Positions 55,242 to 64,000 are shown, numbered from the stretch's first letter. The stretch: DNA of 64,000 nucleotides from Microbispora oryzae (GCF_017896165.1 NZ_JAFCNB010000005.1:62001-126000); one strand, 5' to 3'. Notes: generated by a model not told the origin, from the sequence alone. Numbers and translations are program-made.

Positions 55242-56459
55242 TCAGGACCCGGCGCCCGTCGAGGCGACCGCCATCTTCGGGTCCATCAGCGTCCCGCCGA
55301 GGACGTGCCGCACCCGGTAGCGGATCCCGTCGTGCTCGAAGTCGCCTTCCTCCGGGTTGACCGCGCCGCCGCCGACGCGGACCGCGTCCGGCGACTTCAT
55401 CCACAGCTCCGGCGTCTCGTGGCCGATGAGGAAACCCACCTCCATCGGGGGCCGGCCCGACGACGGGGAGGCGAACAGGTACCACGCCGAGTTGCCCGTG
55501 GTGGTGTCGATGATCGGCAGCCACGGGTTGACTCGCACGGTCACCCGGTTCCGCATCCAGTTCTGCACCCGCAGCTGGTCGTTGCCGGTCCCGTCGCCGC
55601 CGCCCGTGGCCGAGACGATCTCCGTGGAGTTGATGATGTTGTTCGCCGCGACCTCCAGGGCCGGGGGGACCTCAAGCACGACGGACTGGACGTAGATGGG
55701 GCCACCGTCGGAGTCGACCTGCTGGCCCATGATCTGCATCGCGTACTGCAGTCCGCTGATCGTCAGCGCCGGGTTGGTCGGCACGTCGGCGCCGCCGACC
55801 GTCGCGTTGATCAGGTTCTTGTTCGCGTTGGAGAAGAACGTGGAGTTCGGGCCGGAGGAGGTCACGTACAGGGCGGTCGCGAAACGCTCCTCGGTGCGGC
55901 GCGCGGCCAGGCCCAGGGCGCCCGGGAGTTCCGACAGGGCGTCCAGGTCGTCGTTGACGACCGTCTCCCAGCTGATGGGGATCTCCGCGCCGTGCTTGCC
56001 GATGGCGTATTCGTAGGCGCCGTCGACGACCGCCCGCGCCGTGTACGGCTCCAGCTCGCCGACGGGGGCCAGGACGCCCTTACCGCCGTCGAGGGTGAAC
56101 CGTTTGACAGTGCGGAAGTCCCGCACCCGGCCGCGGCGGGCGGTGATCGACCAGTTCACCGGCATCGTGTTGTAGCTGCCGAGCAGCTGCCGGTCCAGGA
56201 CGTCGCCGAACAGGAACTGGAAATCCGAGCGGGTCATCGCCTCCTGGAAGTCCAGGGCGGCGCGGCGGCTGCCGGTCAGGACCCGCTCGTACAACCGCAG
56301 CGCCTCCGACAGGGAACGCTGGTAGCGGGCGTCCTGGGTTCGGCGGTTGATGCGGCGGCCCTCACCGGCGTAGATACGGCCGGTGGAGGCGTCGTCGGTG
56401 CCGCCCGTGTAGGTGTCGAGCAGGCCGAGTCCGGGGCCGGCGTCGAGGGTGAGCGTCAT
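55242..56459 (-). CDS. major capsid protein
   Basis: 405 residues from ATG 56459. HK97-fold-type sequence: an N-arm, then the E-loop region (RRGRVRDFRTVKRFTLDGGK), spine helix DALSELPGALGLAARRTEER, a P-domain strand VLEVPPALEVAANNIINSTE and the C-terminal VRVNPWLPIIDTTTGNSAWY, then LIGHETPELWMKSPDAVRVG. It follows the protease/scaffold and the DUF2190 protein in the expected late order. No N-terminal delta domain is obvious, so the separate large protease gene may provide scaffolding. Confidence 0.85.
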   Translation of the reverse strand: MTLTLDAGPGLGLLDTYTGGTDDASTGRIYAGEGRRINRRTQDARYQRSLSEALRLYERVLTGSRRAALDFQEAMTRSDFQFLFGDVLDRQLLGSYNTMPVNWSITARRGRVRDFRTVKRFTLDGGKGVLAPVGELEPYTARAVVDGAYEYAIGKHGAEIPISWETVVNDDLDALSELPGALGLAARRTEERFATALYVTSSGPNSTFFSNANKNLINATVGGADVPTNPALTISGLQYAMQIMGQQVDSDGGPIYVQSVVLEVPPALEVAANNIINSTEIVSATGGGDGTGNDQLRVQNWMRNRVTVRVNPWLPIIDTTTGNSAWYLFASPSSGRPPMEVGFLIGHETPELWMKSPDAVRVGGGAVNPEEGDFEHDGIRYRVRHVLGGTLMDPKMAVASTGAGS

Positions 56460-56471
56460 GGGGTTGGTCTC

Positions 56472-56816
56472 CTAGTAGCCGACGCGGACGGGGATGGTGG
56501 TGGTGGCGCCGGACGACACCCCAGCGAGGGCGTAGCCGAAGCGGGTGCCGTTGGTGGAGTCCTTGTTGATGACCCCGAGGTCGTAGTACAGGGTGTCGCC
56601 GGCCGAGATGGCCGCGTTGGTCGTGGTCTCACCCTTGACGGGGAGGTTCCAGGTGCCGTCGAGCGCGATGGTGGTGTAGCCGTCGTCGTCCTCGTCGGTG
56701 AGGGCGACGCCGGGCAGCTGCCCGAACACCACAGGGTCACCGGAGGCTGGGGTGGTGGGTGCGGTGCACTGCACGCGCAGGGTCTCGTTCCACATGTGGA
56801 CGTTGTTGGTCGCCAT
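56472..56816 (-). CDS. DUF2190-like head decoration protein
   Basis: 114 residues. The DUF2190 pattern: RVQCTAPTTPASGDPVVFGQ, then GVALTDEDDDGYTTIALDGT, then NAAISAGDTLYYDLGVINKD and FGYALAGVSSGATTTIPVRV. It stands just before the major capsid gene, where this decoration protein is usual. Confidence 0.8.
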   Translation of the reverse strand: MATNNVHMWNETLRVQCTAPTTPASGDPVVFGQLPGVALTDEDDDGYTTIALDGTWNLPVKGETTTNAAISAGDTLYYDLGVINKDSTNGTRFGYALAGVSSGATTTIPVRVGY

Positions 56817-56822
56817 TGGTGA

Positions 56823-59450
56823 TTACCGCCTTCCCGTTGCCGCGATCTTGGCGGCGTCGTCGCTGAGGCCGAGCCGCTGGAAGCTCTCGGCGAGGCTGGT
56901 CTCGAAGTCGGACTCGGTGAGGGGCTCGGCGCGGCTCTCGCCGAGGCCGCGGACGTGGCCGGCGCCGCTCTCCTCGAGGAGGGAGGCGATCTCGGTCTGC
57001 TTGTCGGTGATGGCCGACTCGACGACCGTGGTGAAGGCGTCGGTGTCGAGGCCGCCGGTGTCGGTGGTGGGCAGGTCGCGCAGGACGGACTCGATGAGGC
57101 GGCCCTGGCTGGCCGCGGGGATGCCGGGCGTGTTCTTGAGTGCCTCGGTGACGAGGCGGCGGGCGGTCTTCTCGTTCTCCAGCCGCTGGGCCTTGGCGTC
57201 GGCGGCGTCCGCGCGGGCGTCGGCCGCGTCAGCGCGCTCGGTCAGCTGGGCGATCTGCCCGGTGGCGGAGTCGAGCCGGGCGATCGCCTCGTTCAGGCTG
57301 GTCTTCAGGGTCGCGGCCTCGGCGAGCTGCCGGGCCTGCTCCTCGGTCATCTCGGGCATTGCGCCCTCCTCCATCTGTGCGGTGCCCGGCGCGGTGCCCG
57401 GCGCGGTGCGGTTGGTGGTCGTCCCGGTGCCGCGGTCGGCGGGCTCCGGTTGCGGCTCGTAGGTGGTCACGGCGGTCACCTCTGCCGGCTCGCCGGTCAG
57501 GGTGACCGTGCGGCCGGTCAGGGTGAACGGCTGCTGGAACAGGCCCCCGTCGGAGGGCTCGGTGTTGTCCTCCAGCGAGAACACGACCCACTCGTCGGTG
57601 TAGTCGCGGACCCACACCCAGATGTCCTTGCCGCCGTAGGTGTCCCGCAGCGCCTGGTTGAGGGCATCACGCAGGTCGTTCGCGGTGATGCCGGTCGCCT
57701 CGGCCAGGCGGCGCGCGGCCTCCGACATCGCGGCCGGGGCCGCTTCTTCAGCGTCGGGGTCGTCGTACAGGTCGCGTTGGAAAAGCTGCGGCTGCGCGGC
57801 CTGCACTTCGGCGGTGAACGCCATCAGGGCCTGGTTGATGCCGCCGGACAGGCTGATCCGCTCCTCGCGTGTCAGCCGCCCGTTGCCGTACATGTCGTCG
57901 GCCAGCTGGGTGAACGCCAGGTGCAGGCGGGATTCGATCCAGGCGCCGATGTTCCTGGACTCGGCCAGCGGAACGGGCATGGTGTGCTCCTTGGCGGTGG
58001 TCTCGGTTGGCACGGCGGGCGGGGCGGCGGACTCGCTGATGCCGCTGTTCGTGGAGATGGTGCTGACGGCGTCATGCCAGTCACGCTGCTGGGGGCCGTC
58101 GACGACGATGCCCCAGTCGCCCTGCTCCGGGAGGATCTCCAGCCGGTCCTTCAGCGGTCTGCCGCCCGTCCAGGTGCCGTGGATCTCGACCGACACCTTC
58201 CCGAGGTTCGTGGTGAGTTCCCGCTTCGTGGTCGGGTTCGTGATGTCCGGGTCGTCGATGTCGTCGATGATCCGGTCGATCGCCCGGTCGACCTTCGTCC
58301 AGGACGCCCGGTCGAACACGGCTTCGACTGGGGTGCCGTCGGTGCCGAGCATGCGGAACGCGATCTTTTTCCGGGCGGGTGAGTAGACGTCGAGGTCGCC
58401 GTTGCCCGTGTCGACGCGGGCCGCGGAGTCGAGGCCGTCCAGCGCCTGTTCGAGCTTGACGTTGTCCCGCCGGGTCAGGTTCAGGGTCGCGCCGTCGTGC
58501 AGGGTGACTTCGTATTGGCCGGCGCCGGTCTTGTGGATGCGGCCCACACCGTCGAAGGACTCTTCGTCGCCCTTGTCCCAGTCGTCGGCCAGGTCGAGCT
58601 GCCGGGCCAGGGTGTGGGCGTTGTCCCTACTCATGGCGGTGGTGTGGCCGTTGTGGGTGAGGGTGATGCGGTCGCCGTCCTGGTGGCGGTCCACAGTGAG
58701 GGTGCCGCCTGACTTCAGGGGGACCTCGGTGGTCGCGAGCACGCTGGGCATGCCGCGGCCGGACCCTCCCCCGCCGCCGGTCGAGCCGGCCCCGGTGGTG
58801 GGGGTGTGGCCGCTCGACCCCCCGCCGCCGTGGTCGGAGCCGGTGTGCGAGGCGCCGCCGCCGTGGCCGAACCGGCCGTGGTAGCCGCGCGGGTGGTCCT
58901 GTTCCTTCCAGGTCCCGCGTTCCGCGAGGGCCTGGGCGCGGGCGGACTCCAGCAGTTCGACGATCCGGCCGCCGCGGCCCGCCTTCGTGACGAAGTCCAC
59001 CGATTCCACCGAGGTGATGGCCGTGACGATCGGCCCTTCGCGCCCCTCGGCCTGCCCATACTCCACGGTGCCGGACGCCCGGATGGATACGCCGATGTGT
59101 TTCTTCATCTCGGCCAGGAACTGCTGGTAGGCGGGGAGCACCTCGTTCGTGGCGAACAGGCCGCGCTCGGCCGGGTCATACACGGCGGTGCTGTCCAGCA
59201 CGGCGGCCAAGTCCCGCAGCGACCGCTCCGGCCGCTCCTCATCTTCGGACCGGGTCGGGTGGTCGATGTACTGGTGGATGCCTGCCTCGAACAGGGGGGC
59301 GGCCCGGCGGAGGACGTCCGCCGAGTAGTAGCCCGAGCTGCCCCAGCCTTCGGAGATCAGCAGCAGGCGCTGGCGTCTGCCCAGCTGGTCGATGCTGGTG
59401 GTGGCGGCCTCGGCGAGGAGACGCGACTCTGCGAGCGGCTGGTTGGGCAT
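56823..59450 (-). CDS. capsid maturation protease/scaffold, multidomain
   Basis: 875 residues from ATG 59450; the frame extends to 59552 but the ATG shares a base with the upstream stop. Residues 1-190 are the protease-like part (RRQRLLLISEGWGSSGYYSA, AGIHQYIDHPTRSEDEERPE, IGVSIRASG). A Gly/His-rich linker (GYHGRFGHGGGASHTGSDHG) and an inserted beta domain follow. The C-terminal 200 residues are a scaffold-like coiled coil (ADAADARADAADAKAQRLEN) ending GAGHVRG ... AAKIAATGRR. The unusual length and the central insertion are noteworthy. Active-site residues were not assigned with certainty. Confidence 0.68.
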   Translation of the reverse strand: MPNQPLAESRLLAEAATTSIDQLGRRQRLLLISEGWGSSGYYSADVLRRAAPLFEAGIHQYIDHPTRSEDEERPERSLRDLAAVLDSTAVYDPAERGLFATNEVLPAYQQFLAEMKKHIGVSIRASGTVEYGQAEGREGPIVTAITSVESVDFVTKAGRGGRIVELLESARAQALAERGTWKEQDHPRGYHGRFGHGGGASHTGSDHGGGGSSGHTPTTGAGSTGGGGGSGRGMPSVLATTEVPLKSGGTLTVDRHQDGDRITLTHNGHTTAMSRDNAHTLARQLDLADDWDKGDEESFDGVGRIHKTGAGQYEVTLHDGATLNLTRRDNVKLEQALDGLDSAARVDTGNGDLDVYSPARKKIAFRMLGTDGTPVEAVFDRASWTKVDRAIDRIIDDIDDPDITNPTTKRELTTNLGKVSVEIHGTWTGGRPLKDRLEILPEQGDWGIVVDGPQQRDWHDAVSTISTNSGISESAAPPAVPTETTAKEHTMPVPLAESRNIGAWIESRLHLAFTQLADDMYGNGRLTREERISLSGGINQALMAFTAEVQAAQPQLFQRDLYDDPDAEEAAPAAMSEAARRLAEATGITANDLRDALNQALRDTYGGKDIWVWVRDYTDEWVVFSLEDNTEPSDGGLFQQPFTLTGRTVTLTGEPAEVTAVTTYEPQPEPADRGTGTTTNRTAPGTAPGTAQMEEGAMPEMTEEQARQLAEAATLKTSLNEAIARLDSATGQIAQLTERADAADARADAADAKAQRLENEKTARRLVTEALKNTPGIPAASQGRLIESVLRDLPTTDTGGLDTDAFTTVVESAITDKQTEIASLLEESGAGHVRGLGESRAEPLTESDFETSLAESFQRLGLSDDAAKIAATGRR

Positions 59451-60526
59451 CACGCCTCCTCTCGGGTGCGGTCGATGAGGTCGGCGACGGGCGTGACGTG
59501 CCATGAATCCCGCCAGTCCGGTGTGGTGCGGCGCACGGACAGGTCGGCCCACTCGATCGCGCCGTCATCGAGGAGCTGGAGCCGGGCGGGACCCATGATC
59601 TGCAGCTGCTCCTCCCGGGGCAGGCTGTCGAAGATGGCGCGGGCGTCGGGCAGCTCGTCGGCCGGCTCGTCCAGGTCGAAGCCGAGGTCGGCCCAAGACT
59701 TGGTCTTCGGGGTGCGGGAGCAGCGGCCCTGGTGGTGGTCCAGCGGGCCGGGCTCCGACATCGGGTGCAGCGTGCCGTGCTTCGACCAGCAGGACGGGCA
59801 CGTACGGGCGCGGCTCGGCCCGGTGACCTCCGCGTGCCACACCCAGCCGTCGAGGACGTCGGCGTGGTCCTGCTGGCCGATCTCCGCCGCCTGGCGGTGC
59901 GCGTCCAGCGTCTCGGTGCGGGCGATCACCAGGGCCCTGCTGAGCCCGCCGTTGAACTGCCCTTCGACGCGTTTCACCATCGCGTCCGCGGCGTCGCGCG
60001 GGTTGTCGCCGGTGACGACGCCGCGGACCAGTTCGCGTTTCATCGCTTCCGTCGCGGCGGGTTCCAGGTGCCAGGCGCGGACGGTGACCTGTTCGGCCGT
60101 GCGGCGGACGATCGTGTCGACGGCGTCGGCCTGGTGCTGCCGGTGCTCGGCGGCGGCGGGGAGTGTCGAACCGTACGGCAGCTGGGAGGACACGATGTCC
60201 GTCTGCCCGGTCAGGCCGATGGTCGCGGCTTGCCGGGCGGCGGCGGGCACGTCGTCGCGGACCTGGGTCGCGAGCCGCTCCAGGGCGGCGCTGGACTGCT
60301 CCAGGGCGTGGAGGGTGCGTTCGGCGCGTAGGACGGTGCCGCGCGCCGGCCACTGGTCGGGGCTGCCGCTGAGGAGGTCTTGTACGGCGGTGAGGAAGAG
60401 GGGGGAGAGGTCGTCCCAGGTGTGGACCCAGGAGGCGGTGAGGCCGCGGACGAGGTCGTCGGTGATGCGGTCGACAGCCCGTCGCATGCGGGCGATGAGG
60501 CGGAGCGTTTTGCGGGTGATCGGCAT
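59450..60526 (-). CDS. minor head protein (Mu gpF/SPP1 gp7-like)
   Basis: 358 residues from ATG 60526 with GAGG upstream; GTG 60535 is an alternative. Core landmarks: RRTAEQVTVRAWHLEPAATE, then RGVVTGDNPRDAADAMVKRV, then ARTETLDAHRQAAEIG and the Cys/His site RTCPSCWSKHGTLHPMSEPG, HHQGRCSR. The family binds the portal and is packaged in small number. Gene order portal - minor head - protease is canonical. Confidence 0.82.
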   Translation of the reverse strand: MPITRKTLRLIARMRRAVDRITDDLVRGLTASWVHTWDDLSPLFLTAVQDLLSGSPDQWPARGTVLRAERTLHALEQSSAALERLATQVRDDVPAAARQAATIGLTGQTDIVSSQLPYGSTLPAAAEHRQHQADAVDTIVRRTAEQVTVRAWHLEPAATEAMKRELVRGVVTGDNPRDAADAMVKRVEGQFNGGLSRALVIARTETLDAHRQAAEIGQQDHADVLDGWVWHAEVTGPSRARTCPSCWSKHGTLHPMSEPGPLDHHQGRCSRTPKTKSWADLGFDLDEPADELPDARAIFDSLPREEQLQIMGPARLQLLDDGAIEWADLSVRRTTPDWRDSWHVTPVADLIDRTREEA

Positions 60527-60531
60527 GGCGG

Positions 60532-60696
60532 TCACCTCGTTTCATGCGCCTCACGGCCGTCGACGGGGCGGTGGATGACCGCCGGCCGGATCGAGCCGTC
60601 CTCACGCTCGAGTGGGCGTTGCTGCGGCCCGCATGGGCAGGTGTCGGTGGTTTCGTGCTCGATGAGGTCACCGAGCGGGATGACGTGGAGGCTCAC
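60532..60696 (-). CDS. small phage protein between portal and minor head genes
   Basis: 54 residues from GTG 60696, overlapping the portal stop by 4 bp. It contains VSLHVIPLGDLIEHETTDTC, then CGPQQRPLEREDGSIRPAVI and VDGREAHETR. Small proteins with a HVIPxxDLIEH start and CPCGP motif recur in actinophage head modules. The two Cys and His residues may bind zinc. Role unknown. Confidence 0.55.
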   Translation of the reverse strand: MSLHVIPLGDLIEHETTDTCPCGPQQRPLEREDGSIRPAVIHRPVDGREAHETR

Positions 60697-62546
60697 CCGC
60701 CTCGCGCCTTCCGCGTCCGCGCAGCTTTCCTGGCCATGCGGGACCGCTGCTCGCGCGTGCGTCCCGCGTTCGCGATCTTCGCGGCTTTCGCCTTGCTGTA
60801 CCCGCGGTCCCGGAGCGCCCGGTAGGTGTCCTCCCGGCCGGAGGTGATACCGCGCACATGCCCGGCGCCGGCTTCGCTGACCGGCGCGCCGCCGCCGTCT
60901 CCCGCGTCCTGGCGTGGTTTCGGTGGTCTCGGTGGGGCGTTCCCCGCGACGCTCGCCGGGTCCTCACCGCGGCGGAACGCGTCCGCCGCAGCCTGACCGG
61001 CCGACACCCCTGGGGAGACGAAATTGCCGTCGGCGTCCGTCAGCTTCTTGAGGATCCCGTCGACGTCCCGCACGCCGAGAGCCTCCAGCAGCAGCCGGGC
61101 GGTCACCTCAGGCGGGAAGTGCGACGTCGAATCGGCCTTGACGATCGCGTCCACCAGCGTCGCGATGTCGACGTCGTCAACGTCGGGGAAGCTGATGTCG
61201 ACGATCGTGTCGGCGCCGCCCCGCAGCCTGACGGTTTCCCGCCCGTCGTAGGGGTCGACCTCGATGACGCCCTTGAGGATGCCCTGCGGGGCGCGGACGG
61301 ACTCCAGGATGACGTGCCGCAGGATGGCCTGGTAGGCGTCGGCCCACACGTCCTGCCGCAGCTCCATGGTCCGCTCAGTCGGCGTGTCCAGCGTTTCGGC
61401 GGTGGCGCGGGCCCCGGTGGTGCCGGGGTCGCCCAGCAGCATCGTCACGGGTACGTCGAGCGCCGCGGCGGTCATCGCGGCGAGCGGCCGCCCGGACTCG
61501 GAGTCGATGGTCGCCCCGCTCTTGGGGACGGCTTCCAGCGCCATGTCGGCGGTCATGATGGCGGTCGCGCCGGCGTGCTGGGCGTCGCCCGTGACGGGGT
61601 CGCGGGTCGGGGCGGCGGCGATCCGGGCGCGTGCGGCCTGCTGCTTGGACCCCTTGCTGGTGAGCCTCCACGCGAACCGCGACAACGCCTTGACCAGCCG
61701 CGCCCAGTCGGTCAGGAAGTCCTTGTAGGCGTGGGCCCAGTCGATCGCCGCGTAGCAGTCGCCAAGGCCGAACTTCCACCCGTCGTGGCCGCCGACACGC
61801 ACGTGGTAGACCGGGGCGTCCCATCGGACGGGCCCGGTGCTGCCGTCCCGGCCGCGGATCGTCTTCGGCCGGGACTTCGGCTTGTAGCCGAGGGCGGGGT
61901 AGAACACGATCCGCCGCTCGGTGATGACGGCGCCGGTGGCCGGGTCGAGGCGCTCGGTCCACCCGTCCTGCTGGTAGTACCACGGTTCGGACGCGTCGTC
62001 GGGGTTGGTGATGACGTCGACGATCTCGTCCCACGGCAGGCGCCGAACCTGGACGCGGCCGGTGGTGGGCGCGGTGAACAGGGCGAACATGACGTTGCCG
62101 TCGGTGAACAGGCCCCTCTCCAGTGTTTCGTGGGCCTGGCCGCCGGTCAGGGCGCGCTGGTTACCGGGGTCGTCGAGGAAACGCTGGACGACGTCGTTGA
62201 CCTTCTTGTCGCGGGCGACGATGTGGACGCCTTGCCCCCACACGTACGCGGTCCGCAGGGCGAGGCCGCGCTTGAGGAGGGGCGACTTGAGGGTGCTGAC
62301 GCGGGCGACGGCGGTGATCTGCCGGAGCCCGTCGCGGGTGAATTCCTGCTCGGCGAGGGCGGTCAGCCGCCGCCAGCCGGGTTCGTACATGCGGTTTTCG
62401 AGGTCGCCGATGCTTTCGCGGAGCCAGGCGTTGTCTGCGCGTTCCTGGCGGATCTGCTCGGCGAGGTCGGCGTTACCGGTCAGGCGGGCCAGGCCCTCCC
62501 GGATGGGCAGGACGAACGACTCCCGAAGGGCGGCTACAACGGCCAT
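60693..62546 (-). CDS. portal protein
   Basis: 617 residues from ATG 62546 with GGGAGG upstream. The portal fold features are an N-terminal LRESIGDLENRMYEPGWRRL, the crown/wing segment FTDGNVMFALFTAPTTGRVQ, VRRLPWDEIVDVITNPDDAS and the stem helix ALDVPVTMLLGDPGTTGARA. The C-terminal extension carries GAGHVRG and REDTYRALRDRGYSKAKAAK then IANAGRTR. The dodecamer forms the DNA channel for packaging. It lies directly after terminase, as usual. Confidence 0.88.
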   Translation of the reverse strand: MAVVAALRESFVLPIREGLARLTGNADLAEQIRQERADNAWLRESIGDLENRMYEPGWRRLTALAEQEFTRDGLRQITAVARVSTLKSPLLKRGLALRTAYVWGQGVHIVARDKKVNDVVQRFLDDPGNQRALTGGQAHETLERGLFTDGNVMFALFTAPTTGRVQVRRLPWDEIVDVITNPDDASEPWYYQQDGWTERLDPATGAVITERRIVFYPALGYKPKSRPKTIRGRDGSTGPVRWDAPVYHVRVGGHDGWKFGLGDCYAAIDWAHAYKDFLTDWARLVKALSRFAWRLTSKGSKQQAARARIAAAPTRDPVTGDAQHAGATAIMTADMALEAVPKSGATIDSESGRPLAAMTAAALDVPVTMLLGDPGTTGARATAETLDTPTERTMELRQDVWADAYQAILRHVILESVRAPQGILKGVIEVDPYDGRETVRLRGGADTIVDISFPDVDDVDIATLVDAIVKADSTSHFPPEVTARLLLEALGVRDVDGILKKLTDADGNFVSPGVSAGQAAADAFRRGEDPASVAGNAPPRPPKPRQDAGDGGGAPVSEAGAGHVRGITSGREDTYRALRDRGYSKAKAAKIANAGRTREQRSRMARKAARTRKARGG

Positions 62547-62574
62547 CCGGCTCACCTCCCCTGGCGATCCACGG

Positions 62575-64000
62575 TCAGTAGGGCGATATCTCGTATCCGT
62601 CGAGTTCGTCGTCCAGGTCCTCATCGCCGACGATGTGGTCACCGGACAACAGCGGGGCAAGGAGTAGCCGGTTCAGCGCTTGAGACATCGCGTCGACCTG
62701 GTCGTCGTGCGCGCCGTTGGGGAACGCCGCCGCCTCGTCGATGAAGTCGCCGACCCAGGGGCACAGCTTCGGGTCGGGAAGGAATACCTGCCCGGCCTCG
62801 ATGAACGGCACCACGGCGGACGCGCGGGCCGCTTTCCCGCCGTCCGGTTCAACGGGAACCATCCCCTGCACGGACCGGGCCAGGCTGTTGATGACCGCTG
62901 TGCCGTTGGCCTTGTCTTCGACCAGCTTCAACACGGCCTGCGGCCACTTCGCGGCGAGCGCCTTGAACGCCTTGCGGGTCTCCACGAACGCCATGCGGGC
63001 GCGGATCTGGTCCAGCAAGAACGCCTGCAGCCCCCACCGCCCCCACACCTGGCCGACGACGTAGTCAGAGGAGTCCAGGTCTTTGAACGTCATGTCCCAC
63101 GACAGCAGGAGCTCGTCGGCGCCGATCGCCCAGTGGGAGCCGTCGTCCCGGACCACCCAGCGGGGATCGCGGTACTCGCGCCACCACGCCCGATTGAACA
63201 GGTCACCCTCAGGTGGGGCGGGTTTGCCCTGGTAGAGGGCGTTCCAGACGCGGGAGCCAACCGCGACGCGGATCTGCTGCCACTGCTCGACGCTTCGGCC
63301 GCGGGCCGATTGGAGGAACTGCCCCGGCTCCCGGCCCAGCGGGTCGGCCTCACCCTTGGCCGGGTCGTGGTCGGCCTGGGCGGGGATGTTGAGGACTCGC
63401 CACCGGCCGGCGTCTTCGGCGTCCAGCACGCGGCCGGCGAGGTCGTCTTCGTGCCAGCGCGTCAGGATGATCACCACGGGGGCGCCGGGCGCCAGCCGGG
63501 TGTTGGCGACCGCCTGCCAGAACCCCCACACCACTTCGCGCCAGGCCTTGCTGTCGGCGTCCCGCATGTCCTTGATCGGGTCGTCGATGAACAGAGCGTC
63601 GGCCGGCTTGCCGGTCAGGCCGGAGGTGATGCCGACGCTGCGTACGCCGCCGCGATGCCCGTCCAGGCGCCAGCGGCGGGCTGCGCCGTTGTCGGGGGCG
63701 ATCCGCAGCCCGAGGTCGAGGGTTTCGTCGGTGCCGTCGTTGGTGGTGATGTGGTTGCGGATGTTGCGGCCGAACTCGTCGGCGAGGTCCTGGGCGTAGC
63801 AGGCGATCGCGATGCGGAGGTCGGGGTTGCGGGTCAGCATCCACAGCGGGCCCATGGTGGTAACCCGCGTGGACTTCCCTTCCTGAGGCGGCATCGTGAT
63901 GACGAGCCGGTCACAGCGGCCTTCGGCGACGTCGACGAGCGCGGCGTCGATGAGGTCGAGCGCGGGAGTTTGGATGGTCGTCGGGTCGATGGCCAGGGCG
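62575..64000 (-). CDS. terminase large subunit, N-terminus beyond right edge
   Basis: At least 474 residues are present; the frame is open to the edge (ALAIDPTTIQTPALDLIDAA upstream). Walker A is MPPQEGKST, Walker B is in PADALFIDDPIKDM, and the coupling motif is VVIILTRWHEDDL. The nuclease domain has LLLSWDMTFK (first Asp) and VEDKANGTAVI, ending DQVDAMSQALNRLL. It packages phage DNA through the portal. The small subunit, integrase and replication genes, if present, lie to the right. Confidence 0.9.
   Translation of the reverse strand, partial: ALAIDPTTIQTPALDLIDAALVDVAEGRCDRLVITMPPQEGKSTRVTTMGPLWMLTRNPDLRIAIACYAQDLADEFGRNIRNHITTNDGTDETLDLGLRIAPDNGAARRWRLDGHRGGVRSVGITSGLTGKPADALFIDDPIKDMRDADSKAWREVVWGFWQAVANTRLAPGAPVVIILTRWHEDDLAGRVLDAEDAGRWRVLNIPAQADHDPAKGEADPLGREPGQFLQSARGRSVEQWQQIRVAVGSRVWNALYQGKPAPPEGDLFNRAWWREYRDPRWVVRDDGSHWAIGADELLLSWDMTFKDLDSSDYVVGQVWGRWGLQAFLLDQIRARMAFVETRKAFKALAAKWPQAVLKLVEDKANGTAVINSLARSVQGMVPVEPDGGKAARASAVVPFIEAGQVFLPDPKLCPWVGDFIDEAAAFPNGAHDDQVDAMSQALNRLLLAPLLSGDHIVGDEDLDDELDGYEISPY

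Noticed and set aside
13160-64000. conclusion that the large element has no integrase or replication gene
   Set aside because: The right end lies outside the window, so absence here cannot be taken as absence from the element.
1-64000. CRISPR array or complete insertion sequence
   Set aside because: No regularly spaced 25-40-bp repeats and no transposase with terminal inverted repeats were seen.

Overview
The window is high-GC actinomycete DNA. A WhiB regulator, a DUF397/DUF5753 regulator pair, pSAM2-like transfer genes and GTG/TTG starts with GAGG/GGAGG ribosome sites all fit Actinomycetes. Streptosporangiales is my guess from gene content and cannot be proven here.

Positions 1-9.5 kb look like host chromosome: a partial membrane protein, an antibiotic-biosynthesis-type monooxygenase divergent from a MarR regulator, and a patch of broken genes (MFS, alpha/beta hydrolase and bile-acid-symporter-like fragments). 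A secreted protein follows, then a TetR pair, then a carboxymuconolactone decarboxylase / isocitrate-lyase-like / nitroreductase operon. GGACTA-N2-TAGTCC palindromes sit before both the TetR pair and that operon. An MmcQ/YjbR-like gene closes the block.

At 9563-9608 and 13114-13159 there are two near-identical copies (45/46 bases) of the 3' end of a tRNA-Thr(CGT), each next to a terminator with the same stem. They bracket a 3.5-kb relic with a frameshifted tyrosine integrase, an intact C45-type amidohydrolase and a broken AlbA_2 gene. I read this as tandem integration at one tRNA gene.

The second element starts at 13.16 kb and runs off the right edge. Its left part (13-30 kb) resembles an actinomycete integrative and conjugative element: DUF5753/DUF397 regulators, two GntR regulators with striking operator-like repeats, small membrane proteins, a TraB/FtsK translocase and a WhiB. 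Inside it lies a complete small RiPP cluster (17.8-20.6 kb): a radical SAM/SPASM maturase, a 56-residue precursor with two copies of an FDN...WDN motif, a pentapeptide-repeat protein and a candidate Fe(II)/2-oxoglutarate oxygenase. The precursor predicts a peptide with up to four three-residue cyclophanes.

Positions 30.3-35.1 kb form a cargo block bracketed by two copies of one small gene. It holds a TPR protein, a Phd/RelE-like toxin-antitoxin pair, a holin-fragment/WhiB-fragment junction and an XRE-ImmA/IrrE metalloprotease operon, and so looks like defence or stability cargo.

From 35.4 kb to the right edge, almost everything is on the minus strand and forms a siphovirus late region. Read right to left it is terminase, portal, minor head protein, capsid protease/scaffold, decoration and major capsid, head-tail connectors, tail tube, tail assembly chaperones with a programmed -1 frameshift, a 1727-residue tape measure, Dit, tail tip, a repeat-rich tail protein, endolysin, a DNA methyltransferase and holin. 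One plus-strand DUF4190 gene interrupts it as a moron. No intact integrase or replication gene is visible; both could lie beyond the right edge.
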